Source of the DNA: Aequorivita sp.
GTDB taxonomy: Bacteria > Bacteroidota > Bacteroidia > Flavobacteriales > Flavobacteriaceae
Direction: 5' to 3'
Assembly (NCBI GenBank): GCA_026646335.1
Contig: JAPKFY010000004.1
Location: 1-57,181 of the forward strand
DNA length: 57,181 nt
Shown here piece after piece: positions 24,798-33,804 of this stretch. The notes under the pieces were generated by a model. It made no database searches. It was not told the origin of the DNA and saw only the letters and a list, made by a program, of their open reading frames with translations. Within the stretch, counting starts at the first letter, position 1. Each line of letters begins with the position of its first letter. A program made the translations under genes and the position numbers.

Positions 24798-25745
24798 ATG
24801 CTAAAAGTTGAAATCGAATCCTTTTCCTATTCTGAAAAACCCATTTTAAAGGAGATTGCTTTTACTATGAAGCCAGGCGAGCACCTCAGCGTTCTCGGTG
24901 AGAGCGGTTGCGGGAAATCTACACTTTTACACCTTGTTTACGGCTTGCTCCATTTAGAAAATGGAAGTGTTCATTTCAACCAAAAAAAACTGCTCGGCCC
25001 TACAAAAACCCTCATTCCTGGCGAGCCTTTTATGAAGCTTGTTGCACAGGAATTCAACATTATGCCGTTTACTACAGTTGCTGAAAACCTGGGTTCACAT
25101 CTTTCACGTTTGGACCAAGAAAAGGATGAAAAACGTATTGACGAACTGTTGGAAGTAGTGGAAATGGAAGCTTTCAAAAATACTTTGGTCAAAAACCTCA
25201 GCGGGGGACAAAAACAACGCGTGGCTTTGGCGAAAGCTTTGGCAAACAAACCCCAAGTCCTTTTGCTGGATGAACCTTTCAGCAATATTGATGTATTCAC
25301 AAAAAATAAATTGCAGCGGAAAATTTTCAGCTATCTAAAAGATAAAAACATCAGTTGCATCACCGCAACCCACGACAGCGATGAGGCTTTGGCGTTTTCT
25401 GATCAAATTTTAATGCTGAAAAACGGTGCCGAAGAAATGTTCGGAACCCCAGAATTTATTTACGAAAAAGTTTCAACTAAATATCAAGCTGGTTTTTTTG
25501 GAGAGGCAAATTTACTCCCAAAGAAATTATTTTCAGATGATAAAACTTCCGGAAATATTATTGCCTTTCCGCATCAACTTAGGGTTTCTAAAGAAAAAAC
25601 CGCGTTTGAGGTAATGATCAAAAAAAGCTACTTTAAAGGCGATCATTATCTTATACAAGGCATTTGGAAGGATCAGTCAGTCTTTTTTAAGCATAACGGT
25701 CCACTGGAAGTAAATATTTTTTTACATCTTTCGTATTCCAAATAA
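24798..25745 (+). CDS. ABC transporter ATP-binding protein (orphan)
   Basis: 315 aa. Walker A 'GESGCGKST' (34-42), signature 'LSGGQ' (134-138), Walker B 'LLLDEP' (155-160), switch His in 'ATHDSDEA', and a C-terminal ~90-residue regulatory/TOBE-like part. The layout resembles FbpC/PotA importers of anions, iron or polyamines. No permease or binding protein is present within reach, so its partner and substrate cannot be named. Confidence 0.88.
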   Translation: MLKVEIESFSYSEKPILKEIAFTMKPGEHLSVLGESGCGKSTLLHLVYGLLHLENGSVHFNQKKLLGPTKTLIPGEPFMKLVAQEFNIMPFTTVAENLGSHLSRLDQEKDEKRIDELLEVVEMEAFKNTLVKNLSGGQKQRVALAKALANKPQVLLLDEPFSNIDVFTKNKLQRKIFSYLKDKNISCITATHDSDEALAFSDQILMLKNGAEEMFGTPEFIYEKVSTKYQAGFFGEANLLPKKLFSDDKTSGNIIAFPHQLRVSKEKTAFEVMIKKSYFKGDHYLIQGIWKDQSVFFKHNGPLEVNIFLHLSYSK

Positions 25746-25748
25746 ACG

Positions 25749-25769
25749 GACTTCTTAAAAAGAGAAGTC
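25749..25769 (+). terminator. Weak hairpin after the ABC ATPase gene
   Basis: GACTTCT / AGAAGTC, 7-bp stem with loop TAAAAAG, just after the stop codon. There is no T-run, so termination is uncertain. Confidence 0.35.
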
Positions 25770-25836
25770 TAAATTTCGTATTCACTAATTTTAAAAGCTT
25801 TAATTTTAGGTTATGCATCTTCAATTCTATTAGAAA

Positions 25837-27294
25837 ATGAACTGGATTCTCCTTGCCGAAATCATTTATGTAATTATAGTTATCCTGGTTTGTATTAGGG
25901 TCGTATATGACACCCAAAACACCACCAAAACTCTTGCCTATCTTCTAGCGGTTACCTTTTTGCCATTTGTAGGCATTATCATTTATTTTTCAGTTGGCAT
26001 CAATTACCGCAAACGGAAGATGTACAGCAAAAAAATTTTCAATAATGCTGAATTGAAAAAAGCAATCCAAAAACAAATTCTGGAAACTTCGCAAACTGTT
26101 ATTAATACAAGACCTGAATCGGTTAAAAACTTTAAAAAACTGGCAGGTTTAATCCTCAACCAAGTTTTAAGTCCCATTTCAGAGGGGAATGATGTAACAC
26201 TTTTGCTCAATGGCGAAAACAAATTTCCGAGTGTTCTGGAAGCGCTTAACAATGCCAAGGATCACATTCATATAGAATATTATATTTTTGATGCTGGTGA
26301 AATAGGCCGTAAAATAATTGACTCGTTGATTGAGAAGGCACAAGAAGGAGTGGCTGTACGTTTTATTTACGACGACTTCGGCAGTAGAGAAATCCGAAAA
26401 AAACAAGTTCCTAGATTGAGAGCTGCTGGTGTTGCAGCTTTTCCTTTTTATAAAATAAAACTTATCGCACTAGCAAATAGGTTAAACTACCGCAACCACC
26501 GTAAAATTATTGTTGTAGATGGAGTTTTGGGGTTTGTGGGCGGTATAAACGTCAGTGATAAATACATAAACGACGCCCAAAAGAAGAGCGATTTGTTTTG
26601 GCGCGATACCCATTTAAAAATTGAAGGACCTGCAGTTAAAAGCTTGCAGTATGTTTTTATAGGAGACTGGAATTATTGCTCGGGAGAAAAATTGGAACCT
26701 ACAAAAATCTTTTTTCCTGATGATAACGAGTTTCATTTCGAAGCTGATAAAATTGTGCAAATTGCTGCCAGCGGACCAGATTCTGATACGCCTTTAATTC
26801 AGCAAACTCTCTTACAGGCTATCAACTTGGCCAAGGAAGAAATACTTATTACAACACCTTATTTTATGCCTGGCGATAGCATTCTGGAAAGCTTGGTGAT
26901 TGCCGCGGCAAGCGGCACAAAAGTGAAAATATTGGTTCCTGGAGCTTCCGATTCAAAATTTGTAAATTATGCAGCACGTTCCTTTTACGGCCGACTTTTA
27001 AACGCTGGCGCCAAAATATATCGCTATCAAAAAGGATTTGTACACGCAAAAACAATGGTTGTGGATAAACAACTTACTATGGTTGGAACTGCAAATATGG
27101 ACATTCGCAGTTTTGATCTTAATTTTGAAGTAAACGCAATTGTATATGATGCAGCAATTGCGCAAGAGCTTCGCCAAGCTTTTTATGAAGATTTAAAAGA
27201 CGCTACGGTAATTGATGTAGAAACATGGAATGCACGGTCCAAATTCACCCAAATTCTCGAAAAATTGGCTGGATTGTTTTCTCCTTTGATGTAG
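25837..27294 (+). CDS. cls: Cardiolipin synthase
   Basis: 485 aa. Two N-terminal membrane helices (~4-22 and ~33-52), then two phospholipase-D motifs: His221-x-Lys223-x4-Asp228 ('NHRKIIVVDG') and His403-x-Lys405-x4-Asp410 ('HAKTMVVDK'). This is the standard Cls architecture, joining two phosphatidylglycerols to cardiolipin at the inner membrane. Converges with the MDR oxidoreductase gene after 19 bases. Confidence 0.95.
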   Translation: MNWILLAEIIYVIIVILVCIRVVYDTQNTTKTLAYLLAVTFLPFVGIIIYFSVGINYRKRKMYSKKIFNNAELKKAIQKQILETSQTVINTRPESVKNFKKLAGLILNQVLSPISEGNDVTLLLNGENKFPSVLEALNNAKDHIHIEYYIFDAGEIGRKIIDSLIEKAQEGVAVRFIYDDFGSREIRKKQVPRLRAAGVAAFPFYKIKLIALANRLNYRNHRKIIVVDGVLGFVGGINVSDKYINDAQKKSDLFWRDTHLKIEGPAVKSLQYVFIGDWNYCSGEKLEPTKIFFPDDNEFHFEADKIVQIAASGPDSDTPLIQQTLLQAINLAKEEILITTPYFMPGDSILESLVIAAASGTKVKILVPGASDSKFVNYAARSFYGRLLNAGAKIYRYQKGFVHAKTMVVDKQLTMVGTANMDIRSFDLNFEVNAIVYDAAIAQELRQAFYEDLKDATVIDVETWNARSKFTQILEKLAGLFSPLM

Positions 27295-27313
27295 GGACAA
27301 AATTTAACCTTAA

Positions 27314-28309
27314 CTAAACCACTACAATCATCTTCCCTTTATTTTTACCATCAAACAAGTCAATAAACGCTTGCGGAATACTTTCAAAACCTTCCACTAC
27401 GGTTTCTAAATAATTAAGCTTATCTTCTTCCATCCACTTGCCCAGCTGCTTTTGGGCAGGGCCAAAATCCTTTACGAAATCGCGAACAATGAAGCCTTGC
27501 ATTAAAATACTATTTTTTATGAGCAAAGGTTCAACTCTGGGGCCGGTTTGGATTTTGGTTTGGTTGTAAAGTGAAATAGCGCCACAGTTTATTACTCTTC
27601 CAAATTTGTTCATATTTGCTAAAGCAGCATCCAGAATTTCGCCACCCACATTGTCAAAATAAACATCAACTCCGTTGGGGCAGGCTGCTGCAATCGCCTT
27701 CTTCATATTGTCCGTGGCTTTGTAATTGATAGCGGCATCAAAGCCAAACTTCTCTTGAATTCTGTCAATCTTTTCTTCGCTTCCTGCAATTCCGACAACT
27801 CGGCAGCCTTTTATTTTTCCTATTTGTCCGGCAATGCTACCCACCGCGCCCGCTGCTCCAGACACTAAAAGTGTTTCGCCTTTTTTGGGGTTTCCTATTT
27901 TATCCAACCCTAAATAAGCCGTGATTCCCGTAAGTCCCAAAACACCCAAATATGCTTTCAATGGCGCCTTGTTGCGATCAACTTTATTTAGCCCAGTACC
28001 GTTTGAAGTTTGAAATTGTTTCCACTGAAGTATTCCGTTTACAAAATCCCCTTTTTGAAAATTTTTGTTATTAGATTTCACAACTTCAGCAATAATACCA
28101 GATTCCAAAGGTTTGCCTATTTCAAAAGGTGCTATATATGATTTTTCATCGCGCATACGTCCGCGAAGATAGGGATCTACTGAAACGTATTTGGTTTTAA
28201 GTAATATTTCGCCTTCTGCAGGCTGTGGTTTTTCTTGTTCGGTAAATTCAAAATCTTTTAGCGAAGGATTTCCAATAGGTCGGTTTTTTAATAGGATTAC
28301 TTGGTTCAT
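27314..28309 (-). CDS. MDR-family NADP-dependent oxidoreductase (zinc-free, CurA-like)
   Basis: 331 aa. Medium-chain reductase of the leukotriene B4 dehydrogenase/CurA type: 'VSVDPYLRGRMRDEKSYIAP' (48-67), Rossmann motif 'VSGAAGAVGSIAGQIGK' and 'VYFDNVGGEILD'. No zinc-binding cysteines of alcohol dehydrogenases are present. Likely reduces the C=C bond of enals/enones with NADPH. It shares its upstream region, with an 11-bp inverted repeat, with the divergent FUSC gene. Confidence 0.93.
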   Translation of the reverse strand: MNQVILLKNRPIGNPSLKDFEFTEQEKPQPAEGEILLKTKYVSVDPYLRGRMRDEKSYIAPFEIGKPLESGIIAEVVKSNNKNFQKGDFVNGILQWKQFQTSNGTGLNKVDRNKAPLKAYLGVLGLTGITAYLGLDKIGNPKKGETLLVSGAAGAVGSIAGQIGKIKGCRVVGIAGSEEKIDRIQEKFGFDAAINYKATDNMKKAIAAACPNGVDVYFDNVGGEILDAALANMNKFGRVINCGAISLYNQTKIQTGPRVEPLLIKNSILMQGFIVRDFVKDFGPAQKQLGKWMEEDKLNYLETVVEGFESIPQAFIDLFDGKNKGKMIVVV

Positions 28310-28366
28310 TGTTGGAATTTTTGTTTCAGTTTTATAAAATTAAAGTATATAATGGCAATATCCACA

Positions 28367-28393
28367 ATACTTTTATTTATTTAATAAAAGTAT
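28367..28393. promoter_or_regulatory. 11-bp perfect inverted repeat in a divergent promoter region
   Basis: ATACTTTTATT and AATAAAAGTAT separated by 5 bases, in the 158-base gap between the divergent MDR and FUSC genes. A further AAAGTATA half-site lies at about 28342. Candidate operator for a regulator of either gene. Confidence 0.45.
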
Positions 28394-28443
28394 AACAGAC
28401 TTATATTTCTGATAAGATTAACGAACTTAGCTTTTAAGCTCAA

Positions 28444-28451
28444 TATCTTTG
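28444..28451 (+). promoter_or_regulatory. Bacteroidota -7 promoter box for the FUSC gene
   Basis: TATCTTTG followed by CA, a perfect match, 16 bases before the TTG start at 28468. It supports a TTG start, since no ATG is close. Confidence 0.6.
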
Positions 28452-28467
28452 CAACTCTTGAAACTAA

Positions 28468-30705
28468 TTGTTTTTGAAACAGCCAAAAAAAATAGTAGCC
28501 ACATCTTTAAAAGATCTTTCAGAGTTCTTAAAAAGCACCGACTTTTCAAAGGCGATTCTTTTGGGGTTTGCGCTCACAATCCCAATAATCGTTGGGGTAA
28601 AACTTGATGCGCTTCAGATAGGTATCACGATTACGGTTGGAGCCTTGCTTGCCTCGCCAAGCGATGTTAGTGGTAGTATTCGGTATAAAATCACAGGAAT
28701 TCTCTTTGCAACCTTATTGGCAATGATCGTGAGTTTGATTGGTGGGTATCTACATCTTTCGCTGTGGCTTCTCTTCCCTATTATGGGGGTGTTGATGTTC
28801 GCTATTTCCTATATTTCTATTTATGGGTTTCGGGCGTCGCTCATTAGTTTTTCTGGACTTTTAGCATTAGTGTTAAGTTTTTCAAATGTTTCCGACGCCA
28901 TGGAGCCTTATGAAAGAATGCTTTTAATTGGCATTGGTGGACTTTGGTACACTGCACTTTCACTGCTTCGGCATTATATTTTTCCGAAGGCACCCACGGA
29001 ATATTACCTTTCAAAAACCTTGAGGCTGACGGCTGATTATTTGAGAAATCGTGGCGAATTGGTTGCCGAAATCGCAGACCGTACCGAGCTTTTAAAAAAA
29101 TTACTGCAAACCCAAACCGAGCTTACGGCCACTCACGAGACCCTGCGCGATATTTTGATTTCAAGTAGAACTGGTTCTGGAAAATCTGATTATGAGGGAA
29201 AGCACATGCTAATTTTTGTGCAATTGGTGGATATGTTGGAACTGGCAATGGCAAATCCAGTAAACTATTCAAAAACTGATCGGTTTTTTAAAAAGAAGTC
29301 TAAGAAACTGGCAAACTTTCAAGGCCTGCTTTTCGCAATGAGCAACAGATTGAATGTTATTGCCGACAATATTTCCACTCCCAAAAGGATTCGGACAAAC
29401 ACTAAAATAGAAGCATTCCAGGAAAAAATTAAAAACGATGTTTCCGAATATGCTTTGGCTTCAAATGAAACCTTTGATGAAAATATCTTGATGCTAAGAA
29501 ATCTTTTCAAATATCAACAAGAGCAGATAGCAAAGATCGAAAAAATAGAATGGCTATTAAAAAACCCGGCCCAACGCGAGATTTCATTATTGAAAAAAGA
29601 AGATTCCCGTAAATTTTTGACCAAGCAGAATTATGACTTCGAAGTTTTGGCAGAAAACTTCAATATGCGTTCTCCCATTTTCAAACATTCTCTGAGGCTT
29701 GCAGTGATGACAATGATTGGCTACGGAGTGGGGATGGTGTTTTCTGTACAAAACCCTTATTGGATTTTGCTCACGATTATCGTAATTATGCGGCCAACGT
29801 TTGGGCTCACAAAAACACGGTCCAAAGAGAGGACTATCGGTACTTTGATTGGCGGCGCATTGGCTGTTGGAATTGTTCTGATTACACAAAACACAACGAT
29901 TTATGGCATTTTGGCAATTGTTTCTTTGGTCATTGCTTTTTCAATGGTACAGCGAAACTACAAGGCCGCGGCCACATTTATTACATTGAGCGTGGTTTTC
30001 ATTTATGCCCTTTTGCAGCCTGATATTTTTAACGTAATCCAATATCGAGTAACGGACACCCTCATTGGTGCAGGCTTAGCAACTTTGGGGAATTTGTTCC
30101 TTTGGCCAGCCTGGGAAATTCAAAGTATGCAAAATACCTTGTTGGAAACGGTTAAGGCGAACAGAATTTATTTGGAAGAAATCATTGGTTATTACAACAA
30201 AAAAGGCACTGTTTCTTCAGAGTACAAAGTAGCCAGGAAAAAGACTTTTTTAGAAATGTCTGACCTCAACACAGCTTTTCAAAGGATGACCCAAGAGCCA
30301 AAATCTCAGCAAAAAAGCCTGGATAAAGTTTATGAAATTGTTGTTTTGAACCATAATTTTCTATCCTCTTTGGCATCACTGAGCACTTATATTTTAAACA
30401 ACCCAACAACCCCTGCATCAGAAAATTTCAATAAGGTTTCTTCCAAAATTGTTCAAAATCTTTTAGATGCTGAACGTATTTTGAAGCAAAATATCTCATC
30501 GGAAATCGACAAAAACCCTACAGATGAGGAAGACATTTTTGAGGCTACTTTTGGAAGGAAAAAATTGTTTTCTGAAAATAAAAAATCGGAAGATGATGAT
30601 TTTCATTCAAAAATTGAAGAAGCCCATCTGGTCCGCGAACAGCTGAAATGGCTATTGGCTATGAGTGAAAAAATGCCGAAGCTTTTAAGGGAAACTCAGT
30701 TTTAA
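28468..30705 (+). CDS. FUSC-family inner-membrane protein (YccS-like)
   Basis: 745 aa from a TTG start. Two sets of membrane helices: residues ~28-165 and ~405-545, each followed by a soluble helical region, as in the YccS/YhfK fusaric-acid-resistance-like family. 'NPYWILLTIIVIMRPTFGLT' (about 429-448) and 'RTIGTLIGGALAVGIVLI' mark the FUSC domain. Probable aromatic-acid or small-molecule efflux; substrate unknown. No membrane-fusion partner is adjacent. Converges with the GreA-like gene after 10 bases. Confidence 0.9.
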   Translation: MFLKQPKKIVATSLKDLSEFLKSTDFSKAILLGFALTIPIIVGVKLDALQIGITITVGALLASPSDVSGSIRYKITGILFATLLAMIVSLIGGYLHLSLWLLFPIMGVLMFAISYISIYGFRASLISFSGLLALVLSFSNVSDAMEPYERMLLIGIGGLWYTALSLLRHYIFPKAPTEYYLSKTLRLTADYLRNRGELVAEIADRTELLKKLLQTQTELTATHETLRDILISSRTGSGKSDYEGKHMLIFVQLVDMLELAMANPVNYSKTDRFFKKKSKKLANFQGLLFAMSNRLNVIADNISTPKRIRTNTKIEAFQEKIKNDVSEYALASNETFDENILMLRNLFKYQQEQIAKIEKIEWLLKNPAQREISLLKKEDSRKFLTKQNYDFEVLAENFNMRSPIFKHSLRLAVMTMIGYGVGMVFSVQNPYWILLTIIVIMRPTFGLTKTRSKERTIGTLIGGALAVGIVLITQNTTIYGILAIVSLVIAFSMVQRNYKAAATFITLSVVFIYALLQPDIFNVIQYRVTDTLIGAGLATLGNLFLWPAWEIQSMQNTLLETVKANRIYLEEIIGYYNKKGTVSSEYKVARKKTFLEMSDLNTAFQRMTQEPKSQQKSLDKVYEIVVLNHNFLSSLASLSTYILNNPTTPASENFNKVSSKIVQNLLDAERILKQNISSEIDKNPTDEEDIFEATFGRKKLFSENKKSEDDDFHSKIEEAHLVREQLKWLLAMSEKMPKLLRETQF

Positions 30706-30715
30706 AAACACGGTT

Positions 30716-31174
30716 TTACTTCACACTAATGATTTTATAAACATTCCCATTAAGGTTAAATTCATCTCCATTCTTCTTCCCAGAGATAAGCGCACCCACT
30801 GGAGAATTTAAAGCAACGCATAGATAGTCAGTCTTGCCAATGGGAACTGTACCAATGGAGAGGCTTATGAAATAGATGAATTTATCCGTGTAAACCAAAC
30901 TTCCCAATCGCGCATAGTCTGAGGTAGCTTTCACATCAATTTTTTTGAGAAGGGGGACAATTTTTTCAATCTCTTGCAACTGTTTCCCAGCATTTTCACG
31001 GTCTATCTGCAACATAGCACGACCTGTTTCATGCTTGTCTCCACTGCTGTTTTTAGCTTCTTCCAATAGTGATTCTTCAATATCGGCGATGGTTTGTTTA
31101 ATTTTTGAATAACGGTTGTCAACCTGTTTTTGGCAGTGTTGCAGCAATTCAGTTTTAAGTTCTACTGCGTTCAT
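30716..31174 (-). CDS. GreA/GreB-family-like protein
   Basis: 152 aa. An N-terminal coiled coil (~5-85), then an FKBP-like C-terminal domain with the GreA-type segment 'SPVGALISGKKNGDEFNL'. It resembles transcript-cleavage factors but the tip motif of true GreA/GreB is not obvious, so it may be an RNA-polymerase-binding relative. Its ATG overlaps the mtgA stop by 4 bases (ATGA), so the pair is co-translated. Confidence 0.75.
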   Translation of the reverse strand: MNAVELKTELLQHCQKQVDNRYSKIKQTIADIEESLLEEAKNSSGDKHETGRAMLQIDRENAGKQLQEIEKIVPLLKKIDVKATSDYARLGSLVYTDKFIYFISLSIGTVPIGKTDYLCVALNSPVGALISGKKNGDEFNLNGNVYKIISVK

Positions 31175-31890
31175 TTTTTCCTCTTCGTTTTCTTTTTAAC
31201 TTCTTTCGGTTCTTGTTTTTCCAATTTAAAGGGCCCGTAATAACGCATTTGACGAACGATCCATTGGGTCCTTCGCGCAATGTAAGGTCCAGGCGGATTC
31301 GCCTTGTAGCGTTGTGGACTGGGCAAAATAGCAGCTATTGCCGCTGCATTTTCAGCCCCTAGGTTTTTTGCAGGCTTCTTAAACCAATATTGTGAAGCTG
31401 CTTCGGCGCCAAATACACCATCCCCCATTTCCACGCTGTTTAGATATACTTCCAAAATGCGCTCTTTGTTCCAAAGAGTTTCAATTAGCAAGGTAAAGTA
31501 TGCTTCCAGTCCTTTTCTAAACCATGTTCTTCCTGGCCATAAAAAAGCATTCTTTGCAGTCTGTTGTGAAATGGTACTGCCGCCTCGGAGTTTCTTTCCT
31601 TTTTCGTTATTTTTTAAAGCTTTTTCAATCGCTTCACGATCAAACCCGCTATGGCTCAAAAAGGTTTGGTCTTCGGCACAAATAACGGCGAGTTTCAAAT
31701 TCGGCGAAATTTCATCAATCGGTACCCAATCGTGGCGGGTTTCGTAATTTTTATCCCCTTCAATAGAGCGAATTGCCATCAACGGTGTGTATGGTACAGG
31801 AACAAATTTGTAGATGAGCACCCAAAGCACCGTAAGTCCGATGAACCAAAGAAAAAATTTGAAAATGAATTTGAATATTTTTTTAATCAT
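31171..31890 (-). CDS. mtgA: Monofunctional peptidoglycan glycosyltransferase
   Basis: 239 aa, one N-terminal membrane helix (~9-28), GT51 domain with catalytic Glu73 in 'CAEDQTFLSHSGFD' (71-84) and 'RGGSTISQQTAKN' (102-114). Polymerises lipid II glycan strands in the periplasm. The Lys-rich tail (KKKTKRKK) is unusual but plausible. Confidence 0.95.
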   Translation of the reverse strand: MIKKIFKFIFKFFLWFIGLTVLWVLIYKFVPVPYTPLMAIRSIEGDKNYETRHDWVPIDEISPNLKLAVICAEDQTFLSHSGFDREAIEKALKNNEKGKKLRGGSTISQQTAKNAFLWPGRTWFRKGLEAYFTLLIETLWNKERILEVYLNSVEMGDGVFGAEAASQYWFKKPAKNLGAENAAAIAAILPSPQRYKANPPGPYIARRTQWIVRQMRYYGPFKLEKQEPKEVKKKTKRKK

Positions 31891-31899
31891 ACAAACAAG

Positions 31900-32181
31900 C
31901 TAATTGTTTTCCGATGAAGCTCCAATGACAATGCCCATTCCGCCGAATCTTTTGCAACAAAAAATATTTTTTGAAACCATATTATGAATTGGTTTTATTT
32001 GATTTTCCATTCCCATAATTCCGCTTCTGCGTTTTTCGATTTCATAAGATTGATGGGGTAAAATTACGGTTTTAAGTAATTGCTCCAACTTGCATTGAGT
32101 CAATTCTGACAATTCCATTTCAGCAGTCTCTTGAGCTTTAAAGTCGAGATTCCATCTAGCGCCAAAAAGGATTTTTTTCAA
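31900..32181 (-). CDS. Hypothetical small protein upstream of mtgA
   Basis: 93 aa; family not recognised. It lies 9 bases upstream of mtgA on the same strand. The only notable feature is 'FCCKRFGGMG' near the C-terminus; no signal peptide or membrane helix. It could be a real leader gene of the mtgA operon, a decayed gene remnant or a chance frame. Confidence 0.3.
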   Translation of the reverse strand: MKKILFGARWNLDFKAQETAEMELSELTQCKLEQLLKTVILPHQSYEIEKRRSGIMGMENQIKPIHNMVSKNIFCCKRFGGMGIVIGASSENN

Positions 32182-32314
32182 TATCTCCCAAATAATAAAG
32201 CCTTTATCTAGGTGAAATATTCCTTTTATTTACAAACAAATATAAACATGAAAACATCCCGCTAGCCTACTTTGAAGGAGAATTATAAAAAATGTAAATG
32301 AATTCTGAACTGAA

Positions 32315-32357
32315 AAAGCACCAATATCCCTTGTTTTATTTTGGAGTCTGGTGCTTT
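32315..32357 (-). terminator. Hairpin downstream of accC
   Basis: AAAGCACCA (32315-32323) pairs with TGGTGCTTT (32349-32357), with a 25-base loop. It follows accC on the minus strand. The long loop and the overlap with a heptamer array make this a moderate call. Confidence 0.4.
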
Positions 32358-32380
32358 ATTTTTGGAATTTGAAGTTTATT
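32339..32380. repeat. Heptamer-periodic repeat at the accC stop codon
   Basis: TTTTGGA GTCTGGT GCTTTAT TTTTGGA ATTTGAA GTTTATT: period 7, running up to and through the accC stop (32376-32378). Confidence 0.7.
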
Positions 32381-33728
32381 CTTCCTCCGGTTCGTTCATT
32401 TTAAAAGTATTCATAAACGCTGTGGTGTAGTTTCCTGCCACATAATTCGGGTCATCCATCAACTGGCGATGGAAGGGGATGGTAGTCTTTATACCTTCAA
32501 TAACGAATTCATCCAAGGCGCGTTTCATTTTGCTGATAGCCTCTTCCCGCGATTGTGCAGTTGTAATAAGCTTTGCAATCATTGAATCATAATACGGCAC
32601 AATGGTGTAGCCTGCATAAACGTGCGTATCTAAACGCACCCCGTGACCTCCTGGTGCATGTAAGACAGTAATTTTACCTGGCGAAGGGCGGAAGTCATTA
32701 TACGGATCTTCTGCGTTAATTCTACATTCTATGGAGTGAAGCTGTGGCGTGTAGTTTTTTCCAGAAATCGGCACTCCAGCGGCTACCAATATTTGTTCGC
32801 GTATTAGGTCGTAATCAATTACTTGTTCCGTAATTGGGTGTTCTACCTGAATACGTGTATTCATTTCCATAAAGTAGAAATTCCGGTTTTTATCCACCAA
32901 AAATTCTATGGTTCCGGCACCTTCGTATTTTATGTATTCTGCGGCTTTTACAGCTGCGTTACCCATATCGGTACGAAGTTTCTTAGTCATAAAAGGACTT
33001 GGTGTTTCTTCGGTAAGCTTTTGGTGGCGACGCTGAATGGAGCAGTCGCGTTCACTTAAATGACATGCTCTTCCGGTGCTATCGCCCACAATTTGAATTT
33101 CGATATGGCGCGGCTCTTCAATGAGCTTTTCCATATACATTGCATCGTTTCCAAAGGCAGCGGAAGCTTCCTGGCGGGCACTATCCCAAGCTTTTTTAAG
33201 TTCTTCTTTTTTATAAACGCCCCGCATCCCTTTTCCACCACCACCTGCAGTGGCTTTAAGCATTACAGGATAACCAACTTCTTCGGCCAGTTTTTCACAT
33301 TTCTCGTAGGATGCTATAATGCCTTCACTTCCAGGAACAGTAGGGACTCCGGCGGCCTTCATAGTGGCTATTGCGGAAGCTTTATCGCCCATGCGATCAA
33401 TCATGTCTGGTGAAGCGCCAATGAATTTTATTCCATGCTCTTGACAGATTTTTGAAAACTTGGCGTTTTCGGAAAGAAATCCGTAACCAGGGTGAATTGC
33501 ATCTGCATTGGTTATTTCCGCAGCTGCAATAATATTGGACATTTTTAGGTAGCTTAAATTGCTTGGTGGCGGTCCAATACATACCGCTTCATCTGCAAAG
33601 CGCACGTGTAAACTTTCCGCATCAGCGGTTGAATAAACGGCAACCGTTTTTATACCCATCTCTCGGCAGGTGCGGATAATTCGCAGTGCGATTTCGCCCC
33701 TATTTGCAATCAATATTTTTTTAAACAT
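32376..33728 (-). CDS. accC: Acetyl-CoA carboxylase, biotin carboxylase subunit
   Basis: 450 aa from the ATG at 33728 ('[20 protein letters not shown]'); the upstream extension to 33761 is not family-like. ATP-grasp enzyme that carboxylates biotin on AccB, first step of fatty acid synthesis. Motifs: '[12 protein letters not shown]' (ATP loop), '[16 protein letters not shown]' (active-site), '[10 protein letters not shown]'. Follows accB after 76 bases that are filled by a heptamer array. Confidence 0.97.
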   Translation of the reverse strand: MFKKILIANRGEIALRIIRTCREMGIKTVAVYSTADAESLHVRFADEAVCIGPPPSNLSYLKMSNIIAAAEITNADAIHPGYGFLSENAKFSKICQEHGIKFIGASPDMIDRMGDKASAIATMKAAGVPTVPGSEGIIASYEKCEKLAEEVGYPVMLKATAGGGGKGMRGVYKKEELKKAWDSARQEASAAFGNDAMYMEKLIEEPRHIEIQIVGDSTGRACHLSERDCSIQRRHQKLTEETPSPFMTKKLRTDMGNAAVKAAEYIKYEGAGTIEFLVDKNRNFYFMEMNTRIQVEHPITEQVIDYDLIREQILVAAGVPISGKNYTPQLHSIECRINAEDPYNDFRPSPGKITVLHAPGGHGVRLDTHVYAGYTIVPYYDSMIAKLITTAQSREEAISKMKRALDEFVIEGIKTTIPFHRQLMDDPNYVAGNYTTAFMNTFKMNEPEEE

Positions 33729-33737
33729 AACGTTTCT

Positions 33738-33803
33738 TAAATAACAAATTCCACATAACAAATTCCAAAGGTTTGGGATTTGAACTTTGGGATTTGGGGT
33801 TTA
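33738..33803. repeat. Heptamer-periodic inverted array between accB and accC
   Basis: AAATAAC AAATTCC ACATAAC AAATTCC AAAGGTT TGGGATT TGAACTT TGGGATT TGGGGTT: exact 7-base period with a strand switch in the middle, so AAATTCCAAA can pair with TTTGGGATTT. It fills the accB-accC gap. Confidence 0.85.
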
Positions 33804-33804
33804 A

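Noticed and set aside
32182-32375. Possible RNA gene or small ORF in the gap before accC
   Set aside because: Apart from the hairpin and heptamer repeat near accC I see no structure or frame worth calling.
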